Positions 1-7,018 of a stretch of 32,090 nt of DNA are shown here, in pieces. This stretch comes from Spirochaetota bacterium. Its GTDB lineage: Bacteria > Spirochaetota > UBA4802 > UBA5550. The first letter of the stretch is position 1; each line of letters opens with the position of its first letter. The DNA is taken from NCBI GenBank assembly GCA_024276015.1, contig JAJRXZ010000011.1, positions 1 to 32,090 of the forward strand. The letters run 5' to 3'. The translations under genes were made by a program, and so were the position numbers. Below the pieces are notes generated by a model. It saw only the letters and a list, made by a program, of their open reading frames with translations, did not search any database and was not told the origin of the DNA.

Positions 1-104
1 AATTATGAACGAAAATATTAAAACATCTGAATATACCGATCATCATTGAAATTTTTCATATTACCTGAGCCTATGCTAATTTTACCCGTTTTTTCTGCAT
101 TATG

Positions 105-227
105 TTAACGAATAAATAATGTTTGTCCCTGAGCTATGGATAATTCCTTCTGAATTGCCATAGCTTCACGCGAAACCTCGTGTTTTGCTCGATTAATTGC
201 CTTTTTTGTTATAAAAAGATCTATCAT
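105..227 (-). CDS. possible 40-residue small protein or gene remnant
   Basis: A minus-strand ATG at 227 opens a 40-codon frame that closes with TAA at 105. The product begins MIDLFITKKAINRAKHEV and is mostly helical and charged, resembling ordinary protein more than random AT-rich translation. No Shine-Dalgarno sequence precedes the ATG. The same frame stays open for another 27 codons beyond the TAA, so this could be a decayed gene with an in-frame stop. I do not recognise a family, and the call is weak. Confidence 0.2.
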   Translation of the reverse strand: MIDLFITKKAINRAKHEVSREAMAIQKELSIAQGQTLFIR

Positions 228-324
228 TTCGAAAAAAACAGATAAAATTCGCAAATTTGCTCACTATATTATATAAAAAGTGCCTAAATCGAATAATAAA
301 GTAAATTAATACATAAAATTAAAA

Positions 325-339
325 TCCCCCGCCGGGGGA
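325..339. repeat. C5/G5 hairpin, possible palindromic repeat or terminator
   Basis: CCCCC-GCC-GGGGG forms a short GC-rich stem in very AT-rich surroundings, closed by one extra T-A pair. A further GGGGG lies at 344-348 and could pair with the same C-run. Read on the minus strand, the hairpin is followed by ATTTTAATTTTAT, which is terminator-like, but no minus-strand gene enters it. It may be a remnant of a dispersed palindromic repeat. Confidence 0.3.
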
Positions 340-371
340 ATTAGGGGGCTTTCAAAAATAAGTTAAGAGCC

Positions 372-401
372 TTGACAAAATAATATTATTGCCCATATTT
401 C
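372..401 (+). promoter_or_regulatory. probable sigma-70 type promoter for the response regulator
   Basis: TTGACA at 372-377 is a perfect -35 box. With 18 bp spacing the -10 would be TATTTC at 396-401, which is a weak match. This leaves a leader of roughly 95 nt before the gene. The -35 is good and the -10 is uncertain. Confidence 0.4.
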
Positions 402-504
402 CCATAAATCCGGAATGAGCCATATTTTTTATATTTTTCTATTGATTTAAAGTTCATATAGTTATAAAATATTTAATTAATTTTATTATATAATGAGGAT
501 AACT

Positions 505-1191
505 ATGGAACCGGCTTTTTTAATAGTAGATGACGACCAGATCCAATGCACACTTTATAAAGAGTACTTAAACGATTTAAGATACAGAACGGATACGGCT
601 AACAGCACAAAAGAAGCGCTGGAATTAATTAAGACTAACAATTACGACATAATATTAGCGGATAAAAACATGCCCGGCAGTGACGGAAGGTCCGATATCG
701 GGGGGATGGAGCTTCTGAAATATGTTCAATTGAAACTGCCTCAAACAGAGATAATTATGATGACCGGTTATGCAACTATTGAGAACGCAATAGAAGCAAT
801 GAAATCGGGCGCTTTTGATTATTTAATTAAACCATTTACACAGAAAGAATTACTGGATTCCATTAAAAGGCTGTTGGAATATAAAGCTTTTATTAATCCG
901 GAAAACATCATCAATATATACAAGGAATTTCATAATGAATTAATTGAGATTCTTGAAGATAAATTTAATATGGATGATGAAGAGAGACATCAGATACTAA
1001 AAGCAATTGATTCAAAAATTGATCATTTTTTCAGAACACAAAAAAACTGGGAACATATCATTTTGTCACAGAGAGATGCCCTCTCTAATATTGCTAATTA
1101 CTCCGAACAGCTTCTGACAAAAATTTCAAATGATCAGTCTGCGCAAGATCTGATAAAAAAAATTATTCGAGAATCTAATAAAAGAATTTAA
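505..1191 (+). CDS. response regulator with N-terminal REC domain and helical C-terminus
   Basis: Residues 1-125 form a CheY-like receiver domain. Visible are the acidic cluster D9-D11, phospho-acceptor D53 (in ILADKNMPG), T87 (MMTGYA) and K109 (IKPF). The loop after MPG carries about five extra residues (SDGRSDIG) compared with the usual MPGMDG. Residues 126-228 are charged, helical and probably coiled coil, and match no output domain that I recognise; no DNA-binding motif is seen. Start chosen at ATG 505, because GAGGA sits 5-6 nt upstream; an in-frame ATG at 493 would place that ribosome site inside the gene. cheD follows 92 nt downstream, so a role in chemotaxis signalling is plausible. 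No histidine kinase is nearby. Confidence 0.85.
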   Translation: MEPAFLIVDDDQIQCTLYKEYLNDLRYRTDTANSTKEALELIKTNNYDIILADKNMPGSDGRSDIGGMELLKYVQLKLPQTEIIMMTGYATIENAIEAMKSGAFDYLIKPFTQKELLDSIKRLLEYKAFINPENIINIYKEFHNELIEILEDKFNMDDEERHQILKAIDSKIDHFFRTQKNWEHIILSQRDALSNIANYSEQLLTKISNDQSAQDLIKKIIRESNKRI

Positions 1192-1283
1192 AGTCAAAAC
1201 TGACAACAACTTTATTAAACAAATTGATTAATGATCATTATTTCGATAAGACATAATTGAGTATAAATATTCGGGAGATCTTA

Positions 1284-1772
1284 ATGGCCGATATAATCCT
1301 CGGGATAGGTGATATATATGCGACAAACAATCAGGATACAATATTAAAAACATATGCTCTTGGTTCGTGTGTTGCTGTTTTAATCTATGATAATACCAGC
1401 AAAACAGGAGGGATGGTTCATATTGCATTATCAAGTTCAAAACTGAATATTGAAAAGAGCAGAGAAAAACCCGGATACTACGCCGATACTGCCGTGGATG
1501 AACTCCTCTATTTACTGAGAAAGTATAATCCGGATCTGGATATAAAAAAACTTGACGCATATGTCATAGGAGGCGCGTCAATCGCAGCAGTTGAAGACTT
1601 CTTCAAAATAGGCGTAAACAACATTAAAGTTGTAAAAGAAAAACTGAAAAAACTTGGTATCCCGATTAAAAAGGAAGATTGCGGAAACAATATCAGCCGA
1701 ACCGTTACATTTGACATAAAAAACAAAAAAATAATTATCTCAAATAATGAAATAGGCACTTGGGAATTATAA
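1284..1772 (+). CDS. cheD: chemoreceptor glutamine deamidase CheD
   Basis: CheD deamidates glutamines in methyl-accepting chemotaxis proteins and, in several bacteria, works with the phosphatase CheC in adaptation. The 162-residue product has the family pattern: catalytic cysteine C29 in ALGSCV, histidine H46 in GGMVHIAL, and T23 just before the cysteine loop. The GGA loop and the C-terminal pattern (NIKVVKEKLKKLGIPI, then DCGNNISRTVTFD) are also present. The usual GG of the last motif reads GN here. Start chosen at ATG 1284 with GGGAG 6 nt upstream; an in-frame ATG 27 nt earlier lacks a ribosome site. No cheC, cheB, cheR or receptor gene is in the window, so with the preceding regulator this is a small satellite chemotaxis locus. 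Confidence 0.9.
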   Translation: MADIILGIGDIYATNNQDTILKTYALGSCVAVLIYDNTSKTGGMVHIALSSSKLNIEKSREKPGYYADTAVDELLYLLRKYNPDLDIKKLDAYVIGGASIAAVEDFFKIGVNNIKVVKEKLKKLGIPIKKEDCGNNISRTVTFDIKNKKIIISNNEIGTWEL

Positions 1773-1855
1773 ATCGCTATTTGTATAAAATATTTTATAT
1801 ATAACAGCAGCACCGATAAATAAATATATCAAGATCAAGATAAGGAAATAATTTT

Positions 1856-2671
1856 ATGCTGGCAAACTGGTTTAATACGCAGGATCATATTTTTCAGGCT
1901 CTTCTTGCAAGTATCTTCACCTGGTTTTTAACGGCCTTGGGCTCTTCTTTGGTATTTTTCTTTAAAAACATAAACCGAAAAATCATGGATTGCATGCTGG
2001 GCTTTGCGGCCGGAGTAATGATCGCCGCAAGTTACTGGTCTCTTCTGGCACCTGCAATTGAAATGGCCGAATCAATGGGCAGGCCGGGCTGGATACCTGC
2101 GCTGACCGGTTTTTTATCGGGCAGTTTTTTTCTATTTGCCGTAGATAAAGTGATGCCGCACCTCCACCTGGGATTTCCCATTGAAGAGGCAGAGGGAGTC
2201 AAAACGGGACTTCAGAGGAGCGTTCTCCTTGTTCTGGCAATTACTCTTCACAATATTCCCGAGGGTTTTGCTATAGGTGTGGCTTTTGGAGCGCTGAGCC
2301 ACAACCTGTCTCAGGCAACACTTGCCGGAGCAATAGCTCTTACAATAGGCATAGGGATACAGAATTTCCCCGAAGGAACGGCAGTATCAGTACCTTTAAG
2401 AAGAGAAGGATTCAGCAGATTTAAGAGTTTTATGTACGGCCAGTTGTCAGGGGTTGTCGAGCCTGTATCTGCATTGATCGGAGCAGCAGCTGTGATATAT
2501 ATCAAACCTCTCCTTCCCTATGCCCTTTCATTTGCGGCAGGCGCTATGATATATGTTGTAGTTGAAGAGCTGATACCGGAGTCTCAATATGAAAAAAATA
2601 CCGACATTGCCACACTGGGCACTATTGCGGGATTTGCAGTGATGATGACTCTCGATGTGGCTCTCGGATGA
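1856..2671 (+). CDS. ZIP family divalent metal transporter
   Basis: A 271-residue inner-membrane protein with about eight hydrophobic segments and the ZIP signature. HNIPEGFAIGVAFG lies in the fourth membrane helix and QNFPEGTAVSVPL in the fifth; these supply the His, Asn, Glu and Pro residues of the metal path. A histidine-bearing stretch (HLHLGFPIEEAEG) occupies the variable loop after helix three. Length and motif spacing match the ZupT/GufA-type bacterial ZIPs, which import zinc, iron, manganese or other divalent ions; the preferred metal cannot be read from sequence. TAAGGA about 9 nt before the ATG is the ribosome site. It is a separate unit between cheD and the protease, and no Fur- or Zur-like operator was recognised. 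Confidence 0.88.
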   Translation: MLANWFNTQDHIFQALLASIFTWFLTALGSSLVFFFKNINRKIMDCMLGFAAGVMIAASYWSLLAPAIEMAESMGRPGWIPALTGFLSGSFFLFAVDKVMPHLHLGFPIEEAEGVKTGLQRSVLLVLAITLHNIPEGFAIGVAFGALSHNLSQATLAGAIALTIGIGIQNFPEGTAVSVPLRREGFSRFKSFMYGQLSGVVEPVSALIGAAAVIYIKPLLPYALSFAAGAMIYVVVEELIPESQYEKNTDIATLGTIAGFAVMMTLDVALG

Positions 2672-2803
2672 TTTCCGGACAAAAGATCAGGTCTTTTAGT
2701 GGACACTTGAAGATAAAAGTATTATATATTACATAGATGTAAAAATACAAAAAATTGATAACAGAAGTGAAAATATTATTTATAAAGGGAGATTCCGGCC
2801 GTA

Positions 2804-4360
2804 ATGAAGAGAGGACAAAGTACTATCATATTAATGATCTCAATTGCTGCTCTGATAACTTCTTTCAGATGTTCCGAAACCAGAACTTTTAATTCGGATT
2901 CAAATCTTACTACTATTGATCCCCTCTATGCAGACCAGTGGCATTTATATAATACCGGACAGGGAGGAGGAGTTTCCGGTATGGATATAAATGTAATTCC
3001 TGTGTGGGATAAAGGGATCTATGGAAATGGAATAATTATTGCCCTTGTTGACGACGGTCTTGACTATGAACATGAAGATCTGGAAGATAATGTCTTATTC
3101 AATTATAACTATGATTATACAATACCGAAATCGGCCAGTATGACAATAGGGATACATGGAACCTCTGTGGCAGGAGTGGCAGCAGCGGTTCATAACAACT
3201 ATTACGGCGGCAGAGGAGCCGCGCCTGAAGCAAACATAATAGCTTACAATCTGCTGGCTTACACCAGTACATATACTCTTTCCAATATTGCAGATGCCAT
3301 GACCAGAAATAAAGATATTATAGATATTTCCAACAACAGTTGGGGACCCGCAGACTGCACAGGCCAACTTGACGACTCTGATTCTACATGGAAGCTCGGC
3401 ATTGACGAAGGAATTACACTTGGAAGAGGGGGCAAAGGCGTCATCTATGTATGGGCAGCCGGGAACGGCGGTTATTGCGGAAATAATAATGTTTTTGACA
3501 ACTCAAACTACGACGGTTATGCAAACTACTACGGCGTTATTGCTGTGGGAGCTCTTAGCGACGACGGGACTAGGGCATATTACTCTGAAAAAGGTTCCAA
3601 CCTCTGGGTAACAACATATTCAAGCGGAGGTTCATCCGGTATAACCACAACCGATATTACGGGCCTTTCAGGATGGGATCAAAGCAATTACACCGATTCT
3701 TTTGGCGGCACTTCCTCGGCAGCTCCCCTTGCAGCAGGAGTAATTGCACTGATACTGGAAAAGAATCCGGCACTCACATGGAGAGACGTAAAACTTATTC
3801 TTGCCCGATCCGCATCCAAAATCGACCCCGATGATCCCGAATGGGATGTCAACGGAGCAGGATATAACATTAATTATAAATACGGATTCGGAGCAATTGA
3901 TGCCGATGCGGCAGTAACGCTGGCTGGAACATGGACAAATGCGGGAACATTTATTACAGAAGATTTTCCCGCAGGCGGCTCACAGGCTGTAAATACGGCA
4001 ATACCGGACAATAACGCAGCAGGTCTAAGCGATATAATAACGGTTTCAGGATCAGCTATCACTAAGATCGAATATGTTGCAATAGCCATTAATATTAATC
4101 ATCCGGATACGGGAGAACTTGAGATAACTCTCAAATCGCCTGACGGAACGGAAAGCATTCTTGCCGAATATCACAACTGCGCCGATTCTTCAGGCGTGAC
4201 CCCCTGTTCAGACGGCGGCGCAGCTTTTAATTTCGGCACTGCAAGAAGCCTTGGAGAAGGTGCAGATGGGAACTGGACACTAACTGTAAAAGATCTAACG
4301 GCAGGAAATCCCGGGACATTAACCGAATGGAGACTTAAATTTTACGGGAGAGCACAATGA
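2804..4360 (+). CDS. exported kexin-like subtilisin (S8) protease with P domain
   Basis: A hydrophobic N-terminal export signal (residues 7-20) is followed almost at once by the mature-type start DPLYADQWHLYNTGQ. The catalytic triad is D83 (VDDGLDYEHEDL), H118 (IHGTSVAG) and S304 (GGTSSAAP), with oxyanion N221 (AAGNGG). SWGPAD and the NYDGYANYYGVIAVGA region are characteristic of the kexin/furin group. Residues from about 375 form a P (Homo B) domain: HPDTGELEITLKSPDGT and then GNWTLTVKD ending in TEWRLKFYGR. The N-terminal prodomain normally needed for folding and latency is absent, as there are only about 15 residues between signal and catalytic domain. Cys23 follows SFR, a poor lipobox, so lipoprotein status is doubtful. 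The next gene overlaps by 4 nt and looks like the missing prodomain. AAAGGGAG lies somewhat far (11-12 nt) from the ATG. Confidence 0.92.
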   Translation: MKRGQSTIILMISIAALITSFRCSETRTFNSDSNLTTIDPLYADQWHLYNTGQGGGVSGMDINVIPVWDKGIYGNGIIIALVDDGLDYEHEDLEDNVLFNYNYDYTIPKSASMTIGIHGTSVAGVAAAVHNNYYGGRGAAPEANIIAYNLLAYTSTYTLSNIADAMTRNKDIIDISNNSWGPADCTGQLDDSDSTWKLGIDEGITLGRGGKGVIYVWAAGNGGYCGNNNVFDNSNYDGYANYYGVIAVGALSDDGTRAYYSEKGSNLWVTTYSSGGSSGITTTDITGLSGWDQSNYTDSFGGTSSAAPLAAGVIALILEKNPALTWRDVKLILARSASKIDPDDPEWDVNGAGYNINYKYGFGAIDADAAVTLAGTWTNAGTFITEDFPAGGSQAVNTAIPDNNAAGLSDIITVSGSAITKIEYVAIAININHPDTGELEITLKSPDGTESILAEYHNCADSSGVTPCSDGGAAFNFGTARSLGEGADGNWTLTVKDLTAGNPGTLTEWRLKFYGRAQ

Positions 4361-4995
4361 AAAAGAAAAACAGATCAAATAAGACCATGACCAATGTTGT
4401 TGCCTGTTTAATATCAATTCAGTTTATTTTAACGGCTCTGTTTGCATATAACCTTTCCGCTCAAAATATTAAAGACAGTGTAATAAAAAAGAACACTGCA
4501 TATATTTACTGGCATGAAGGTAAAAAGAAAAAGAGGCTGGAAATCATTCCCGATGAGATCGCCAGATTCTACTCCGGAAAGGAAGACCCCATTAACAAAA
4601 TGGAGAGGCGCTCGGTGATAATAAGAGACGGCAAAAAAATGAAAATATGGAAAGTAAAAGACGAATCCATTGTGGGAATGCTGAAAAAAGGACAGATCCC
4701 CCTCGAATTAAAAGGGAACTATTCTCCGGTATTTAAAGACTCGTCAGGACGGAAAAGAACTCTTCCCGGGAACGTACTGGTCTATTTCAACAAAAAGATG
4801 ACTGAAGAAGAAGTCTATAAATGGGCGGAAATACACAATGTAAAAATAATCAGAAATATCTCAAAGTATAATAACGCTTACCTTATAAAAACACCTCCCG
4901 GAATTGAGAGCCTCAACATATCCAACGAACTTAACGGAAAAGAAGGAGTGGTTTTTTCAACGCCCAACTGGTGGACAGATATCAGATTAAGATAA
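4357..4995 (+). CDS. exported stand-alone propeptide-like protein for the preceding protease
   Basis: The 212-residue product has a basic N-terminus and one hydrophobic segment (about 12-35) ending near LSAQ, typical of an exported protein. The part YIYWHEGKKKKRLEIIPDEIARFY and the C-terminal 80 residues (LPGNVLVYFNKKMTEEEV, then NAYLIKTPPG, then GVVFSTPNWW) follow the pattern of bacterial subtilase prodomains. Those normally precede the catalytic domain and end in a beta strand like GV.xAEPNY. No catalytic motif is present. The start codon overlaps the protease stop (ATGA), implying coupled translation in a fixed ratio. My inference is an intermolecular folding chaperone and inhibitor acting on the protease outside the cytoplasm. 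It could instead be a substrate or an unrelated partner. The prodomain assignment rests on pattern recognition only. Confidence 0.7.
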   Translation: MKKKNRSNKTMTNVVACLISIQFILTALFAYNLSAQNIKDSVIKKNTAYIYWHEGKKKKRLEIIPDEIARFYSGKEDPINKMERRSVIIRDGKKMKIWKVKDESIVGMLKKGQIPLELKGNYSPVFKDSSGRKRTLPGNVLVYFNKKMTEEEVYKWAEIHNVKIIRNISKYNNAYLIKTPPGIESLNISNELNGKEGVVFSTPNWWTDIRLR

Positions 4996-4998
4996 ATG

Positions 4999-5021
4999 GG
5001 AAGCCGGCTAAGCACGCTTCC
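4999..5021. terminator. hairpin between convergent genes
   Basis: GGAAGC (4999-5004) pairs with GCTTCC (5016-5021) around an 11-nt loop, between the propeptide gene (plus) and the MBL gene (minus). There is no T-run on either side, so intrinsic termination would be weak. Its position between converging genes is the main support. Confidence 0.3.
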
Positions 5022-5029
5022 GCACAGAG

Positions 5030-5878
5030 CTAATCATATATATAGAACTGCTGAGGCAGAGCAAATCCCGCAAAACCGCACTTTTTTGCCATGTCTTCAA
5101 AATCTTCCCAATTGTCCGCATAATGGGTAAGGAACATCTTCTTTTTTATCCTTTTCGGAAATCTGTTCAACTCCTCAATCGAGGCATGGACTCCTCCTGT
5201 AAAGAACTGGCAGTCGTGAAAAATCGATTCAAAGTTAAACTTTTTATCATAATCCATAATTAATTCCCTGTCATATCTTGTATCGCTTGTAAAGAGTATT
5301 CTGTTGTCAATTATTACTCCGCAGCTCCAGAAGGAAGACTGCCAGTTGTCAGAGGAATCGGGTATATGTTTTGTTCTTACTATCTTCAGATCTATAGTTC
5401 CCTGCTCCGCTCCAAAGGTTTCTCTCGGATATCCGGAGAGCCACATGGGACGTTTGATCTGCCAAAAATCCGAAAAGGACAATCTGCCTCCCGCCTCCTC
5501 TTCGTTGAAAGCCGAACCGCCGCGAAGAGACATATCCCACAAAATATGCTGATAGGCTTCAGTTATAATTATATTGGGCTTAAGGCCCGACATATACCTG
5601 CCCATTAACGAAGCTTCTTCAAGGCCGCCGATATGGTCTGCGTGCGAATGAGTGATCAAGTAATTTCTGATATCCGTAATATTAATACCCAGTTCGTAAA
5701 GAGCCTGAGGGGTTTTCGTTCCGCAATCGATCAGCAGGTGGTCTTTCCCTTTTATAACAAGAAGATTTGTCTGATACTGCCTTTTTGTAAACGCGGAACC
5801 TGCACCGATAAAGAAGAGTTCAAGCCTCCCCCTGTTTGTCAATTTTATTCTGTTGTTTTTCGGTTTTTCAATTCTCAT
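5030..5878 (-). CDS. MBL-fold metallo-hydrolase (RNase Z-like superfamily)
   Basis: A 282-residue cytoplasmic protein with the metallo-beta-lactamase fold. The metal-binding signature THSHADHIGG gives H77, H79, D81 and H82. Further ligand candidates are the histidine of RTKHIPD, the aspartate of FTSDTRYD and the histidine of LTHYADN near the C-terminus. The N-terminal LFFIGAGSAFTKRQYQTN resembles the GSG.A loop of RNase Z-like and cyclic-nucleotide phosphodiesterase-like members. The substrate cannot be told: phosphodiester hydrolysis is typical, but the RNase Z flexible arm is not evident. Start set at ATG 5878, with GAGG about 7 nt upstream; a TTG 12 nt earlier lacks a ribosome site. The gene stands alone, converging with the protease pair. 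Confidence 0.8.
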   Translation of the reverse strand: MRIEKPKNNRIKLTNRGRLELFFIGAGSAFTKRQYQTNLLVIKGKDHLLIDCGTKTPQALYELGINITDIRNYLITHSHADHIGGLEEASLMGRYMSGLKPNIIITEAYQHILWDMSLRGGSAFNEEEAGGRLSFSDFWQIKRPMWLSGYPRETFGAEQGTIDLKIVRTKHIPDSSDNWQSSFWSCGVIIDNRILFTSDTRYDRELIMDYDKKFNFESIFHDCQFFTGGVHASIEELNRFPKRIKKKMFLTHYADNWEDFEDMAKKCGFAGFALPQQFYIYD

Positions 5879-5989
5879 AATAAGCCTCAAATAATTATGC
5901 TGCGCAGTTTATAATCAATAATATCTCGACTCTCCCTTCCGTTCATCGGTTATAAACTTAACATTTTTTTTGTTATATCTATAATATCG

Positions 5990-6003
5990 ATATTGATCAA
6001 TAT
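5990..6003. repeat. 14-bp perfect palindrome ATATTGATCAATAT
   Basis: A perfect dyad upstream of the MBL gene and 40 bp left of the repeat copy. It lies about 110 bp before the MBL start and could be an operator, but AT-rich DNA produces such palindromes by chance. No regulator can be named. Confidence 0.25.
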
Positions 6004-6044
6004 TATATTTAACATTTATTTGACTGCAAAACTTCTCATTGAGA

Positions 6045-6220
6045 GAGCGAATTCTGCGCCGAACATGATGTTAAAGTGCCGCAGTGTGCACGGATGCACA
6101 TGAACTGCGGCCAGGCTTTTGAACTTTTTTGCAGAGGAAACCGGGATAAACTCCCTCTCCGGAGGCAGATCTCGTCCTCTGATAAATATGAATTATTTTA
6201 TTTTATAGTTCCCCCTAGCC
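6045..6220 (+). repeat. dispersed repeat, copy 1 (left-truncated)
   Basis: Aligns without gaps to 30881-31056 with about 14 mismatches in 176 bp (counted by eye, near 92 percent identity). The right end AGTTCCCCCTAGCC corresponds, with two changes, to the right terminal repeat of copy 2. The left half of copy 2 is missing here, although AAACTTCT at 6029-6036 matches the sequence just inside the left terminus of copy 2, which hints at an internal deletion. The copy contains nested arms CCGCAG/CTGCGG around TGTGCA/TGCACA (about 6077-6109). It is open in one frame for about 60 codons, but the changes between the copies are mainly non-synonymous, so I treat it as non-coding. Confidence 0.8.
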
Positions 6221-6370
6221 CTCCCTCCTCTTTTGAATGCAGAATAAATTTTATTAGTTGACTTTATAATAAATTATAACAAATCTGCTCTATATAAATT
6301 TTGTTATTCTTGATATCTCTGATCATTGTTGCCCGCTGCATTGTCGGCAATCTTAACAGCAAGAAATAAT

Positions 6371-6399
6371 TTGCCGAAAAACCAAATTTAATGTATTAT
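6371..6399 (+). promoter_or_regulatory. probable promoter of cooT
   Basis: TTGCCG (6371-6376), a 17-bp spacer and TATTAT (6394-6399) match sigma-70 type -35 and -10 boxes well. The leader to the cooT ATG would be about 65 nt. TTGCC/GGCAA inverted arms lie just upstream, but no known operator was recognised. Confidence 0.5.
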
Positions 6400-6470
6400 T
6401 TATATTAAATGAACAGGGCAAAGACAAATATAATATTTTATTTGATCAGAGTAAAAAAAGGTGATCAAAG

Positions 6471-6671
6471 ATGTGTCAGATGAATGTAATTGTAAAACTT
6501 AACGATAAAGAAGATGAGATCATTGAAAACGTAACCAGACTGGAAGCTTCGGATAAAGGGATCAATATCAGTTCTCTCTTTGACGATTCTAAATTCATAC
6601 CATCGGTTTATGTATCTAAAATCGATTTTATGTCCGGAGCTGTAACTCTAACTTCTTCAAAGGATCAATAA
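6471..6671 (+). CDS. CooT family nickel-binding protein
   Basis: A 66-residue protein starting MCQMNVIV, with the pattern of the CooT family: Cys2 directly after the start Met, VTRLEASDKGINISSLFDDSKFI, then VSKIDFMSGAVTL. The fold is a small beta structure. In CooT of Rhodospirillum rubrum Cys2 is needed for nickel binding, and the protein serves maturation of carbon monoxide dehydrogenase. No carbon monoxide dehydrogenase is in this window, and family members are widespread outside CO loci, so the client enzyme is unknown. AAAAGGTGA 7 nt before ATG is a good ribosome site. Its stop is immediately followed by the start of the next gene, so the two are co-transcribed and probably act together. 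Confidence 0.85.
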   Translation: MCQMNVIVKLNDKEDEIIENVTRLEASDKGINISSLFDDSKFIPSVYVSKIDFMSGAVTLTSSKDQ

Positions 6672-6914
6672 ATGAGTAAAAAAACAGATATTGAAAAATT
6701 AAGAATACTCCTTCCCCACTGGATAGAGCACAATCAGAGCCATGAGGAGGAATTCAGAAAGTGGGAGATCATTTCGAGAGAGAATGGGTTCCCGGAAACT
6801 GCCGATTTAATAAATACTGCCATAAAACATATTAGTGACGCCGGCAATGCGCTTTCAAGAGCTCTTGATAAAATCGGCGGCGCCGCTAAAGGAGATCATC
6901 ATCACCATCACTGA
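6672..6914 (+). CDS. small helical protein with natural C-terminal pentahistidine
   Basis: An 80-residue, mostly helical cytoplasmic protein. Histidines H16, H20 and H24 (LPHWIEHNQSHEEEFRKW) fall at i, i+4 and i+8, lining one face of a helix. The C-terminus runs through glycine- and alanine-rich residues to GDHHHHH (76-80), a genomic His tail. It starts directly after the cooT stop codon with AAAGGAT 7 nt upstream inside cooT. Together with the CooT partner this suggests nickel or another divalent metal being held or delivered. I know of small proteins of this general form beside CooT genes but no characterised function. There is no signal peptide or membrane segment. Confidence 0.75.
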   Translation: MSKKTDIEKLRILLPHWIEHNQSHEEEFRKWEIISRENGFPETADLINTAIKHISDAGNALSRALDKIGGAAKGDHHHHH

Positions 6915-7018
6915 TACTCTCATTTACAGAGAGCAGGATATGCCGAGGAACACACAAGAGAAATAGAGCTTCTTTTATTATTATTTGATCGGTATAAAAC
7001 CGTTAATATCGAGGAAAA

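Larger units (their letters stand above)
1..504. other. AT-rich intergenic lead-in
   Basis: No convincing gene is visible here. The stretch holds one short minus-strand reading frame (105-227), a C5/G5 hairpin (325-339) and a probable promoter for the response regulator (372-401), each listed separately. The rest is AT-rich with many in-frame stops on both strands. Confidence 0.6.
5879..6470. other. intergenic region between divergent genes
   Basis: About 590 bp without a credible gene. It carries a 14-bp perfect palindrome (ATATTGATCAATAT, 5990-6003), the right half of a MITE-like repeat (6045-6220), TTGCC/GGCAA inverted arms near 6330-6352, and the promoter of cooT (6371-6399). Confidence 0.7.

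Noticed and set aside
1216-1249. Flagellar sigma-28 type promoter before cheD (TAAA and CGATAA)
   Set aside because: The two boxes are about 22 bp apart instead of about 15 and the -10 box is incomplete.
2804-2872. Lipoprotein signal on the kexin-like protease (Cys23)
   Set aside because: Arg at -1 and Phe at -2 do not fit a lipobox; simple export by a signal peptide is at least as likely.
6076-6261. 61-codon frame in repeat copy 1
   Set aside because: It is the repeat itself read in one frame from a GTG, without a ribosome site or family resemblance.
6897-6914. His tail as a cloning-vector artefact
   Set aside because: The codons sit in a native gene directly coupled to cooT with continuous genomic sequence on both sides, and no vector sequence is seen.
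6917-6933. Terminator between the His-tail gene and the dehydratase operon
   Set aside because: CTCTC/GAGAG is only 5 bp, with no T-tract; read-through or a separate promoter cannot be decided.
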